From: Erinaceus europaeus
Lineage: Eukaryota > Chordata > Mammalia > Eulipotyphla > Erinaceidae
DNA: 64,000 bases
NCBI RefSeq assembly: GCF_950295315.1
Contig: NW_026647180.1
Coordinates: forward strand, 248,001 to 312,000
Direction of reading: 5' to 3'
The notes under the pieces were generated by a model. It made no database searches, was not told the DNA's origin, and worked only from the letters and a program-made list of their open reading frames with translations. The position numbers and the translations under genes were made by a program. Shown one piece after another: positions 52,331 to 63,216 of this stretch; the first letter of the stretch is position 1; each line of letters begins with the position of its first letter.

Positions 52331-52729
52331 TTTTTTGCAAAACACTTGGTACATTCTGATTTACAGCTCAATATTAACACCATTGTAGCTCTCTTTGGCC
52401 CTGGTCACTTTTCTTCTTTTCAGATGTAAAAACACTGAAGAGGGAGAGGTTTTTGCCCTGAGGCTTGCACTGGGAACTACCAGATGCACTGTGTCTGTTG
52501 CCAGACTAGGAAACTTGTGGTGCCTGTCCATGTGGAGAGTCTCTTTGATGTGTTCCTTCTCAAGCCTTTTTCGCTCTTTCCCGTTGGAGCTGCATATAGC
52601 TAATGATTTTGAGATTTTACTCCTTTGGACAATCTTTTCCTGATGCACAGTTTCTCTCCAGGTTTTAGCAATCAATTCTTTGAGTGTCCTATAGAATCCA
52701 TTTTAGAAAATGACTACATCTGTACCTCA

Positions 52730-52759
52730 CTCTCTCTCTCTCTATATATATATATATAT
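52730..52759. repeat. Short (CT)n(TA)n microsatellite
   Basis: Only about 14 bp CT and 17 bp TA, the shortest tract of the 17. Confidence 0.95.
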
Positions 52760-54572
52760 GTAACATGTAGAGGTCTGAAAATATTTTTTAGCTGGAGACC
52801 TGAACAGATCTGGATTAGGGTAGTAATGCGGATACACCTGGCCCTTCTGAGCCACAGTCATGAGAGACATCTCAGAGAGCTGTTTGTATACCTCTTATCA
52901 CACTACACATCTCTCTCAGCACAAACTACCAGTGCCAAATCATCTACTTCCCTCTTGCTCTTCTTGTCCACCAAGTCCTATCACAAAACTGTAAATCAAT
53001 GAAGAAATAGACATAGTGCAGTTCCCTGCACACAGGACAGTCTGAGGCTGGGCCATGGAGATGCAATTCGCCAGCCTGCATCTTGGCTGGAGCATCACTA
53101 AGACTACTTCAAAATTGGTGACGCAAGGGCAGTTTTGGAGAGTAGGCTGCAGGCCAATTGTAACTTCTCAGAGTGGGCTAAGACCTACATGTTTTAAGTG
53201 TAACCTTTCCTCACAAACATAAAATAACAATTCCACATGTAAGAAGTATGCATCGGCATGGAGGGTTTGTCTTCAGTGCTCTGGTACTGATCAACACAGG
53301 GCCAGAATTTCAGTCCTTTTCTATCACTGTTATTCTGTCTCTCTGACTGTCTCTACATGCGTACTTCACTGGGCCCTTATTGGTAGTCATGCATCGTGAT
53401 CTCGGACATCCTGGTGTTGGAATTGTCCTTTATTTGCCCTTTGGATTATTTAGTCTCCTGCACCGCATTCTTGTCCTTATTCTATGAGAATCCAGGTCAA
53501 GAGAAGTGAAACTCTATCCCCCTGGCACACACATTGTGCTTTCCCTCTATTAAGCCGAATGTAAAGGATCTGTGATACTGATGGCCACACCAGTGTCCAG
53601 ATTTTCCACACAAAACGGAAGCTTCCAGGGATCTGAAAGAGGGTGTTTTGATGGCTGTGAAATGTCTTTTCCAAGTGCCTCATGGGGTTTTCAAATATTT
53701 CTGAAACCTGAAGTTCTTTCTTGTATCTAGGGAATATTGTCACTTTTGGCCAAAAGGGCCGCCCAACTAGGAGCACAGCTATACCTGTGTCAGGAGGTCT
53801 ACCAGCCTGCTAGCTCCTGGAGGGATTCCTGAATATGTCCTCAGGGATCAAGTGGTAACAGGTGTTTCCAATTGCCTTTATCAGCAACAGCCAGGCCCTC
53901 AGGTGAGGTGCAGGGCTGTGATCACCACTGTTAGCTCCGAACTCATCCAATGGAGGCATCCATCTTTCTTTTGTCTGTCCATAGCAAGGGCCCGGGGAGT
54001 TTGTGCTTCCTGCAAGCAGGGCGACTTTGTATGGGACACTGATGCATGCCTACTTCTGGGAATCTCTCTGAGTGTGATGTGTGGACACCAGGACACCATG
54101 ATCAGGGATTGTGAGGCCGCAGGAGCAATTGCCTTAGCCGGAGCCAATGGGTAGGTGTAAGGGACAGGGTTCATCCACTATTGTTTGGTCAAACACAGTT
54201 CCCAACAATGTTGAGACACAGCTCTTTCTGGGTTCTTTCTGGCCTTGTAATCTGCTGTCCACTGAGAAGTGGATTGGGAGCCTGGAGGCTGAGTATGTAG
54301 CCAAACGTGACTGGACAGGGTCCTGCCCCCGAATTCTGAGGGGTGCCACAGCTTCCCCCATTGGCAGTGTTTGGATGATAGTGAGGTGTGAGATTGAATC
54401 GTGAACTCAGGAGAGTGAGACATGAGAGTCCCTTTGCATATGCATTCTTGCTTAGCCAGAATCTGGGCTAGCTGGCTTTCCCTAACCAGCTAGGTTCTCT
54501 GTACATAAGTTGCAGGTGAGGCTGGCTACCTTGCCCCCCATGCTCTGAGACTACTATAGGTGAGTTCTGAGC

Positions 54573-54612
54573 ACACACAGACACACACTCAAGACAGACA
54601 GATAGACAGACA

Positions 54613-54644
<32 letters not shown>
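54573..54644. repeat. (CA)n/(CAGA)n microsatellite
   Basis: About 72 bp with CAGATAGACAGACAGAC on the left and a pure CA run on the right. Confidence 0.95.
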
Positions 54645-54645
<1 letters not shown>

Positions 54646-54649
54646 TCAT

Positions 54650-54880
54650 ATCAAGTCTGGTAGTACAGCATATGTTGAAGGCTGGGGCTGTCTGGGGTCT
54701 GTGGGCATGAGAGCTGCTACCTTACAATCTCTACAAGCCAGGTTTGAACCTGTCATCAATGAACACAGTGTAGGAGGTTTTTGAATTCTGGTCTCTTTCC
54801 AACTCATCTATTTCTCTTCTCGCATTATCTGTATATAACTCTCACATGCTCTCACACACTGTGTCTTCAATCATTAATAT
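54650..54880 (+). mobile_element. SINE relic F (exemplar)
   Basis: A tRNA-like head with a B-box-like GGTTTGAACCT is followed by a pyrimidine-rich body (TCTCTTTCC...CTGTCTCT) and an AT-rich tail (TTAATATTTT). This is the plus-strand layout of a tRNA-derived SINE, comparable with the minus-strand element at 63345-63690. F occurs in every A monomer and every B unit, so it was part of the ancestral units. In the 12.5-22 kb block the B-box reads GGTTGATCC. Confidence 0.5.
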
Positions 54881-54904
54881 TTTCCTTATATACTTATTTT
54901 ACTG

Positions 54905-55078
54905 ACAGGCCCAGATATACAAAGAGAGTTACCAGAGCACTGCGGAGCTCTGGCTTGTTGTGTTGGCGATTTCACCTAGGCTACTGGAGCCTCAGTTTGT
55001 AAGTCTTTCTGACACAAGCCATATTCTGTCTCCTCATTTCCATGCCAGTATCACACAGAGTTTATAATAAAGTGATTT
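54905..55078 (-). mobile_element. SINE relic R (exemplar), with AATAAA at its far end
   Basis: It contains CCAGAGCACTGC followed by a GAGCTCTGGC stretch; in most copies CCAGAGC and GCTCTGG form a 7-bp stem around ACTGCTGA. That stem, GGAGCCTCAG and GTCT...ACACAAGCCAT match from memory a hedgehog-type SINE on the minus strand. The pair F/R is tail to tail. The plus-strand AATAAA just beyond R (for example 1138-1143, 9305-9310, 37930-37935) is retained in nearly all copies. Confidence 0.6.
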
Positions 55079-56294
55079 GTTTTGCAAAACACTTGGTACA
55101 TTCTGATTTACAGATCAATATTGACACCATTGTATCTCTTTTTGGCCCTTGGTCACTTTTCTTCTATTCAGATGTAAAAACATCTACTTCTGGGAATCTC
55201 TTTGAGTGTGATGTGTGGACACAAGGACACCATAATCAGGGATGTGAGGCAACAGGAGCACTGTCTTAGCCGGACCCAAAGGGTAGGTTTAAGGGACCAG
55301 GTTCACCCACTATTGTTTGGTCGAACACAGTTGCCATCTATGTTCAAACACAGCTCTTTCTGGGTACTTTCTATGCTTATAATCTGCTGCCCTGAGCAGT
55401 GGACTAAGAGCCTGGAGGCTGAGTAGGCTGACAAAGATGACTGGACAGAATCATGCCCCTGAATTCTGAGGGGTGTCCCAGCTTCCCCTGGATGATAGAT
55501 AGTGAGGCATGGGATTGAATATGGAACCCAGGAAATTTATACATGAGAGTCCTTTTGTATGGGACACACATGCATGCCTACTTGTGGGAATCTCTCTGAG
55601 TGTGATGTGTGGACACCAGGACACCATGATCAGGGATGTGAGGCCACAAGAGCAATTGCCTTAGCCAGACCCAAAGGGTAGGTTTAAGGGCCCGGGTTCA
55701 TCCACTATTGTTTGGTCGAACACAGTTCCCATCTATGTAGAAACACAGCTATTTCTGGGTTCTTTCTATGCTTATAATCTGCTGCCCTGAGCAGTGGACT
55801 GAGAGTCTGGAGGCTGAGTAGGCAGCCAAACATGACTGGACAAGCTCATACCCCTGAATTCTGAGGGGTACCCCAGCTTCCCCCGTTGGCAGTGTTTGGA
55901 TGATAGATAGTGAGGCATGGGATTGAATAGGGTACAAAGGAGATTTTGACATCAGAGTCCCTTTGCATATGCATTCTTGCTTAGCCAGAATCTGGGCTAG
56001 CTGGCTTGCCCTGACCAGCTAGGTTCTCTGTACATAAATTGAAGTTGAGGCTGGCTACCTTGCCACCCATGCTCTGAGACTACTATAGGCGAGCTCTGAG
56101 CATACACAGACACACACAGACAGACAGACAGACACACACACACACACACATTATTGTCAGGTCTGATAGTACAGCATATGGTGAAGGCTGGGGCAGTCTG
56201 GGGTTTGTGGGCATGAGAGCTGCTTCTTACTATCTCTACAAGCCAGCTTTGAACCTGTCATCAATGAACACAGTGTAGGAGGTTTTTGAATTCC
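55079..56294 (+). repeat. Rearranged type B fragment with duplicated exon-like segment
   Basis: B3 is cut at about 55178 (GATGTAAAAACATCTACTTC) into B9 inside the exon-like segment. Late B9 is cut at about 55550 (GAGAGTCCTTTTGTATGGG) back to the same segment. The exon-like sequence therefore appears twice (about 55180-55280 and 55555-55675). CA (56102-56151) and F follow. Confidence 0.78.
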
Positions 56295-56640
56295 TACTCT
56301 TTCCAGCAGAAGTGGCTGGTGGGTGGGCCTTCCAGAGGCTGCCCAATGAGCGTGCTGCAGGGCCGTGTGGGTGGTGCTCAAGGTTGCTGGCCAATCACTG
56401 ACTAGGGGCCTTGACACTCCTGGGTGTGTCCTTGCACAATGGCCAATGATATTGCTGGCAGGGGTTCTGGGCGTGGCCTAGGCCTCTGGCCTATTCGAGC
56501 ATGGCTGGTGCCCTGTCTGATGGCCTTGTGAAGTAAGCCAGACAATGGGAGCTCAGAGCTGGCCTTAAAAAGCTGGGCGTGATTCCAGGAAGTGTGAAGC
56601 AGGTTTCAGCCCAGGGCCCTTCCTTGCAGAAGCTGTCCAG
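56295..56640 (+). promoter_or_regulatory. Promoter-like module B1, copy 4 (three intact CCAAT boxes)
   Basis: CCAAT at 56343, 56391 and 56443 (48/52 bp). TTAAAA is at 56565-56570 within CTTAAAAAGC, followed by GGAAGTG. The leader downstream is GGTTTCAGCCC, like the divergent promoter at 26 kb. Confidence 0.6.
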
Positions 56641-56689
56641 TGTGATGTGTATAACTCCGTTTGTGCCTGTGCCTCTGTGAATGTGTGCG

Positions 56690-56790
56690 TGTGTGAGAGT
56701 GTGTGTTTGTGTGTGTCTGAGGAGAGTGTGTGTTTGTGAGAGTGTGTGTTTGTGTGTGTCTGAGGAGAGTGTGTGTTTGTGTGTGTCTGA
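56690..56790. repeat. GT-rich minisatellite in the leader
   Basis: A block of GTGTGTTTGTGTGTGTCTGA followed by GGAGAGT is repeated about three times. Other leaders hold a single block, so this is a local expansion of about 80 bp. Confidence 0.85.
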
Positions 56791-57251
56791 GGGAGGGAGA
56801 GAGAGAACAACAGAAACACTGTGGCACAGGTGATTTTGTACAAAACACTTGGCACATTCTGATTTACAGCTCAATATTGATAACATTGTGGCTCTCCTTG
56901 ACCCTAGGTCACTTTTCTTATTTTCAGATGTAAAGACAGTGAAGAGAGAGAGGTTTTTTTCCCTGAGGCTTGCACTGGGAACTAGCAGCTGCCCTGTGTG
57001 TGTTGCGATACTAGGAAACTTGTGGTGCCTGTCCATGTGGAGAGTCTCCTGGATGAGTTCCTTCTCGAGCCTTTTTCGATCGGTCCCGTTGGATCTGCAT
57101 ATAGCTAATGACTTGGAGATTTTACTCCTTTGTACAATTCTTTTCCTGATGAACAGTTTCTCTCCAGGTTTTAGCAATCAATTGTCTGAATGTCATATCG
57201 CATCCCTTGTAGAAAATGACTACATCAGTGTCTTGCTGTCTCCCTCTCTCA

Positions 57252-57321
57252 TTATATATATATATATACATACATATATATGTGTATATATATGTATATA
57301 TATGTATATATATATATGTAT

Positions 57322-57354
<33 letters not shown>
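57252..57354. repeat. TA-rich microsatellite with regular TG/CA interruptions
   Basis: About 103 bp of TA carrying several TATG/GTAT interruptions and ATACATAC near the left. The CT part has decayed to TCCCTCTCTC. Confidence 0.95.
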
Positions 57355-59534
57355 ACATGTAGAGGTCTGCAAATATATTTTAGCTAGAGACCTGTACAGC
57401 TCTGGATTCTGGTAGAAATGCGGATACACCTGGCCATTCAGAGCCACAGTCATGAGAGACATCTCAGAGAGCCATTCGTTTACCTCTTGTCACTCTAAGG
57501 ATCTCTCTCAGCACACACTTCCACTGCCAAATCATCTACTTCCCTCTTGCTCTTTTTGTCCACCGAGTCCTATCCCAAAACTGTAAATCAAAGAAGAAAT
57601 AGACATAGTGCAGTTCCCTGAACACAGCGCAGGCTGAGGCTAGAGCAGGGTGATGAAATACGCCACCCTGCATTTGGCTGGAGCATCACTAAAACTACTT
57701 CCTATTTGGAGAGGCAAGTGCAGTTTTGCAGAGTGGGCTGCAGGCCAAGTGTTGCTTCTCAGAGTGGGCTAAGACTTAGATGTTCTAAGTGTAACCTTTC
57801 CTCTCAAACATAAAATAACAATCACATTTGTAACAAGTATGCATGGGCATGGAGGGTTTGTCTTCAGTGCTCTGGCACTGATCAACACAGGGGCAGAATT
57901 TCTGTCCTTTTCAGTCACTGTCATTCTGTCTCTCAGACTGTCTCTTTGTGCCTTCTTTCCTGGACCCTTCCTGGAAGTCAGTGCATGCATCGTGAACTCG
58001 GTATTCACGTTGTTGAAATTCTCCCTTCTTAGCCCTTTGGATTACTTAGTCTTGTGCATATGGCGTAATACAGAGGGGAATTGAGGAGACAGCCTTGCTT
58101 CTGCAGTTAACAGCCATATGCCCATCTCCAGCTGCAGCTGTCCAGACCCTCTGTGCTTGACTCCCATTTCCAGGGCCCTGTGGCTGACACTCAGCCTAAA
58201 TGCAGCCCTCCTCAATTTCCTGCACCACATACTTGTCCTTATTCCATGAGAGCCCAGGTTAAGAGAAGTGAAACTCTACCACCCTGGCACACACATTGTG
58301 CTTTCCCTGTATTGGGCCAAATGTAAAGGATCTGTGGTACTGATGGGCACACCAGTGTCCAGATTTTCCATGCAAAACGGAAGCTTCCAGGGTTCTGAAA
58401 GAGGGTGTTTTGATGGCTGTGAAATGTCTTTTATAAGTGCCTCCTGGGGTTTCAAATCCTTTTGAAACCTGAAGTTCTTTCTTCTATCTAGGGGATATTC
58501 TCTACTCTGGCCCAGAGTCCCTCCCAACTAGGAGCACAGTTATCCTGGTGTCAGGAGGTCTGCCAGCCTGCTAGCTCCAGGAGGGATTCCTGAGTATGTC
58601 TTTAGGCCCCAAGTGGTAACAGGTGTTTCCAATTGCCTTTATTAGCAGCAGTCAGGACCTCAGGTGAGGGGTGGGTTTGATCTCCACTGGAAGCTCCTAA
58701 TTCAGCCAATGGAGGCATTAATCTTCCTTTTGTCTCTCCATAGCAATGGACCAGGGAATTTGTGCATCCTGCAAGCAGAGCTACTATGTATGAGACTCAT
58801 GCATGCCTACTTCTGGGAATCTCTCTGAGTGTGATGTGTGGACACGGGGACACCATGATCAGGGATTGTGAGGCCACAGGAGCAATTGCCTTAGCCGGAC
58901 CCAAAGGGTAGGTATGATGTTTCGGGTTCATCCACTATTGTTTGGTCAAACACAGTTCCCATCTATGTTGAAACACAGCTCTTTCTGGGTTCATTCTGGG
59001 CTTGTAATCTGCTGCCCTGAGCAGTGGACTGAGAGTCTGGAGGCTGAGTAGGCAGCCAAACGTGACTGGACAGGCTCCTGCACTGGCTCCTGCCCCTGAA
59101 TTCTGAGGGGTGCCCAAGCTTACCCCATTGGCAGTGTTTGGATGATAATGAGGCATGGGATTGAATAGGGAACTCAGGAGAGGGAGACATGACAGTCCAT
59201 TTGCATGTGCATTCTTGCTTAGCCAGAATCTGGGCTAGCTGGCTTGCCCTGATCAGGTAGGTTCTCTGTACATAAGTTGCACTTGAGGCTGGCTACCTTC
59301 CCACCCATAATCTGAGACTACTATAGGTGAGCTCTGAGCACACACAGACACAGACAGACAGAGAGACACACACACATACACATTACTGTCAGGTCTGGTA
59401 GTACAGCATATGGTGAATGCTGGGGCTGTCTGGGGTCTGTGGGCATGAGAGCTGATGCCTTACAATCTCTACAAGCTAGCTTTGAACCTGTCATCAATGA
59501 ACACAGTGTAGGAGGTTTTTGAATTCTCATCTCT

Positions 59535-59860
59535 TTCCAGCAGTAGTGGCTGGTGGGCGGGCCTTTCTATGGCTGCACAATGAGTGTGCTGTAGGGCCCA
59601 GTTGGCGGTGCTCAAGGTTGCTGGCGAATCACTGACTAGGGGCCTTGATACTCCTGGGCGTATCCTAGCACACTGGCCATTGATATTGCTGGCATGGTTT
59701 CTGGTCGTAGCCTAGGCCTCTGGCATATCAGAGCATGGCTGGTGCCCTGTCTGCCGGCCTTCTGAAGTAAGCCCGACAATGGGAGCTCAGAGCTGGCCTT
59801 AAAAGACTGGGCATGCTTCCTGGAAGTGCGAATCAGGGTTCACCCAAAGCCCTGCCTTGC
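59535..59860 (+). promoter_or_regulatory. Promoter-like module B1, copy 5 (all three CCAAT boxes lost)
   Basis: The three positions read CACAATGAG, GCGAATCAC and GCCATTGAT. TTAAAA (59799-59804, in CTTAAAAGAC) and GGAAGTG remain. If NF-Y binding matters, this is the weakest copy. Confidence 0.45.
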
Positions 59861-60438
59861 AGAAGCTGTCCAGTGTGCATTTGTATAACTCCGTTTGTCC
59901 TGTGCCTCTGTGGATGTGTGCGTGGGTGTAACTGTGAGAGTGTGTGTTTGTGTGTGTTTGTGTGTGTGTGTGTGAGGGAGGGAGAGACAGAGAGAACAAC
60001 AGAATCACTGTGGAACAGGTGATTTTGTGCAAAACACTTGGCACATTCTGATATACAGCTCAATATTGACACCATTGTAGCTCTCCTTGGCCCTTGGTCA
60101 CTTTGCTTATTTTCAGATTTAAAGGCACTGAAGAGGGAGAGGTTTTTGCCCTGAGGCTTGCACAAGGAACTAGCAGCTGCCCTGTGTGTGCTGCCAGACT
60201 AGGAAACTTGTGGTGCCTGTCCATGTGGAGAGTGTCCTGGAGGAGTTCCTTCTCGAACCTTTTGAGCTAGGTCCCGTTCGAGCTGCATATACCTAATGAT
60301 TTTGAGATTTTACTCCTTTGGACAATTCTTTTCCTGATGCACAGTTTCTCTCCATGTTTTAGCAATCAATTGTATGAATGTCATATCGCATCTATTGTAG
60401 AAAATGACTATATCAGTGTCTTGCTCTCTCTCTCTCTC

Positions 60439-60490
<52 letters not shown>

Positions 60491-62469
60491 ATATGTATAG
60501 GTCTGAAAATATATTTTAGCAGAGACCTGCACAGCTCTGGATTCTGGTAGTAATGCGGATACACCTGGCACTTCTGAGCCACAGTCATGAGAGACATCTC
60601 ACAGAGCCATACGTTTACCTCTTGTCACTCTACAAATCTCTCTCAGCACAAACTACAGCTGCCAAATCATTTACTTCCCTCTTGCTCTTTTTGTCCACCG
60701 AGTCCTATCCCAAAACTGTAAATCAAAGAAGAAATAGACATAGTGAGGTTCCCTGTACACAGGACAGGCTGATGCTGGACGAGGGAGATGAAATACACCA
60801 GCATAAATTTGGCGGAGCATCACTAAAACTATTTCCAATTTGGAGAGGCAAGGGCAGTTTTGGAGAGTGGGCTACAAGCCTAGTGTTGCTTCTCAGAGTG
60901 GGCTAAGACCTAGATGTTCTAAGTGTAACCTTTCCTCACAAACATAAAATAACAATGCCACTTATAAGAAGTATGCATGGGCATGGAGGGTTTGTCTTCA
61001 GTGCTCTGGCACTGGTCAACATAGGGCGAGAATTTCTGTAGGTTTCAGTCACTGTCATTCTGTCTATCTGACTGTCTCTACCTGTCTTCTTCCCTGGACC
61101 CTTTGTGGAAGTCAGTGCATGCATTGTGAACTCGGTCTTCCTGGTGTTCCTTTGGATTACTTAATCTCATGCATATGTTGTAGTACAGAGGGGAATTGAG
61201 GACACAGCATTCCTGCTGCAGGTTCCAGGCATATGTACATCTGCAGCTGCAGTTGTCCAGGCCCTCTTTGCTTGACTCCCATTCTCCAGGTCCCTGTGGC
61301 CCTAAATGCAGCCCTCGTCAATTTCCTGAATCACACCCTTTTCCTTATTCCATGAGAGCCCATTTCAGAGAAGTGAAGCTCTACCACCCTGGCACACACA
61401 TTGTGCTTTCCCTCAATTGGGCCGAATGTAAAGGATCTGTGGTACTGATGGCCACACCAGTGTCCAGATTTTCCATGCAAAACAGAAGCTTCCAGTGTTC
61501 TGAAAGAGGGTGTTTTGATGGCTGTGAAAAGTCTTTTCCAAGTGCTTCATGGGTTCAAATCCTTTTGAAACCTGAATTTCTTTCTTGCGTCTAGGGAATA
61601 TTCTCAACTTTGGCCACAAGGCCCTCCCAACTAGGAGCACAGCTCTCCCGGTGTCAGGATATCTGCAAGCCTGCTAGCTCCTGGATGAATTCCCGAGTAT
61701 GTCCTCAGGTCCCAAGTGGTAACAGGTTTTTCCAATTGCCTTTATTGGCAGCATCCAGGCCCTCAGGTGAGGGGCGGGGCTGTGATCTCCACTGGAAAGT
61801 CCTAATTCAGCCAATGGAGGCATCCATCTTCCTTTTGTCTCTCCATAGCAATGGCCCGGGGAGTTTGTGCTTCCTGCAAGCAGAGCGACTTTGTATGGGA
61901 CACTCATGGATGCCCACTTCTGGGAATCTCTCTGAGTGTGATGTGTGGACACCAGGGCACAATGATCAGGGACTGTGAGGCCACAGGAGCAATTGCCTTA
62001 GCCGGATCCAAAGTGGAGGTGTAAGGGGCTGGGTTCATCCACTATTGTTTGGTGAAACAAAGTTTCCATCTATGTTGGAACTCTTTATGGGTTCTTTCTG
62101 GCATTGCAATCTGCTGTCCACTGAGAAGTGGACTGGGAGCCTTGAGGCTGAGTATGCAGACAAACATGACTGGACAGAATCCTGCCCCTGAATTCTAAGG
62201 GGTGCCCCACCTTCCCCTGTTGGCAGTGTCTGGATGATAGTGAGGCATGGGATTGAATCGAGAACTCAGTAGAGCAAGACAAGAGAGTCCCTTTGCATAT
62301 GCATTCTTGCTTAGCCAGAATCTGGGCTAGCTGGCTTGCACTGACCAGCTACGTTCTCCATACATAAGTTGCAGGTGAGGCTGGCTACCTTGCCACCCAT
62401 GCTCTGAGACTACTACAGGTGATCTCTGAGCACACGCAGACACACACAGTCAGACCGACAGACAGACAG

Positions 62470-62500
<31 letters not shown>

Positions 62501-62645
62501 TTACTGTCAGGTTTGGTAGAACAGCATATGGTGAAGGATGGGCCTGTCTGGGGTCTGTGGGCATAAGAGCTGCTGCCTTACAATATCTACAAACGTGCTT
62601 TGAACCTGTCATCAATGAATACATTGTAGGAGGTTTTTGAATTCT
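59861..62645 (+). repeat. Type B unit body, paralogue of 35.8-37.6 kb
   Basis: GT leader (about 59875-59975), B3, B4, CT/TA (60424-60488), B5, B6, B7 (shortened at about 61147), B8 (about 61331-61600), B9 (exon-like segment begins at 61859, donor altered to AAAGTGGAGG), CA (62433-62500) and F. Confidence 0.83.
60424..60488. repeat. (CT)n(TA)n compound microsatellite
   Basis: About 18 bp CT, a CTGT step, then about 46 bp TA. The CTGT step is shared with the paralogue at 36363. Confidence 0.96.
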
Positions 62646-62990
62646 GAGACACTGAAGAGGGTGAGGTTTTTGCAGGGAGGGTTGCATTGGGAACTATCAG
62701 CTGCCCTGTGTGTGTTGCTAGACTAGGAAACTTGTTGTGCCTGTCCATGTGGGGAGTCTCCTTGATGAGTTCCTTCTCCAGTATTTTTCGATCTGTCTTG
62801 TTGGAGCTGAATATAGCTAATGATTTTGAGATTTTACTTCTTTGGATAATCCTTTTCCTGATGCACAGTTTCTCTCCAGGTTTTAGCAATCAATTGTCTG
62901 AATGTCATATCGAATCCATTGTAGAAAATGACTTATCAGTGTCTCTCTCTCTCTATCAGCTAGATTCTCTGTACATAAGTACAGAGAATC
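62646..62990 (+). repeat. Last, truncated type B unit and right edge of the array
   Basis: Late B3, B4 and a CT run of about 14 bp (62942-62955) without TA. At about 62956 it joins a short piece of late B9 (ATCAGCTAGATTCTCTGTAC), which ends in a perfect inverted repeat. No array sequence follows. Confidence 0.85.
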
Positions 62991-62991
62991 T
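62962..62991. repeat. Perfect 13-bp inverted repeat at the array edge
   Basis: AGATTCTCTGTAC (62962-62974) and its exact reverse complement (62979-62991) flank an ATAA loop. The left arm is normal late B9 sequence; the right arm is absent from other units. Confidence 0.9.
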
Positions 62992-63216
62992 TCATTATTC
63001 TTCATTATTTATTGGAATAAAAAGACAGGAATTGAGAGGGAAGTGAGGGATAGAGAGTTTCAGACACAGAGAGAGACAGCTGCAGCACTTCTGCACCTCT
63101 TGTAAAGATTTCTGCCGGCAGGTGGGGACCAGGGTCTTGAAGCCCAGTCCTCCTGCATTGTAACATGAGTGCTTAACTGGGTGTGGCACCACCTGGTACC
63201 TTTGATGGGACACTGT
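62992..63216 (-). mobile_element. tRNA-derived SINE, hedgehog type
   Basis: The TTTATT-rich tail is on the left, then GAGAGAGACAGCTGCAGCAC, AGGTGGGGACCAGGG, and GTAACATGAGTGCTTAACTG near the tRNA-like head. This order and wording match from memory the abundant Erinaceus SINE family in reverse orientation. It is moderately diverged and appears nearly full length. Confidence 0.75.

Larger units (their letters stand above)
52331..55078 (+). repeat. Type B unit of the R-to-B3 fusion class, second example
   Basis: B3, B4, a short CT/TA tract (52730-52759), B5, B6, B7 cut at about 53455 (GTCTCCTGCACCGCATTC) so its exon-like part is lost, B8, B9 (exon-like segment 53985-54150 with intact splice consensus), CA (54573-54644), F (54650-54880) and R (54905-55078). 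Confidence 0.8.
56641..59534 (+). repeat. Type B unit, full-length promoter-bearing form (body)
   Basis: An expanded GT leader (56640-56800) is followed by B3, B4, a TA-rich tract with almost no CT (57252-57354), B5, B6, B7, B8 (about 58230-58500), B9, CA (59339-59382) and F. A 228-codon minus-strand ORF (56491-57177) spans promoter, GT leader and B3/B4. It encodes low-complexity TH-rich repeats from the GT run and is not a gene. Confidence 0.84.

Noticed and set aside
54650..54880. Functional tRNA gene at the B-box-like GGTTTGAACC
   Set aside because: No cloverleaf can be formed from the flanking sequence. The context is a SINE head with pyrimidine-rich body and AT tail.
55861..56000. C/D-box snoRNA in late B9 (GGATGATAG with downstream CTCAGGAG-type strings), as in imprinted snoRNA tandem arrays
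   Set aside because: The box C match is poor (two mismatches), there is no terminal stem, and the segment aligns better to a minus-strand SINE (GATTGAAT, CATGAGAGTCC, TTTGCATA).
56491..57177. 228-codon minus-strand ORF
   Set aside because: It spans promoter module, GT leader and B3/B4. Its middle is TH-rich translation of the GT run, and paralogous units break the frame. No known domain.
57252..57354. microRNA hairpins from TA/TG tracts, as in the mouse TG-repeat-derived miRNA cluster
   Set aside because: Any TA run folds perfectly. There is no non-repetitive arm or conserved mature-like sequence to support a miRNA.
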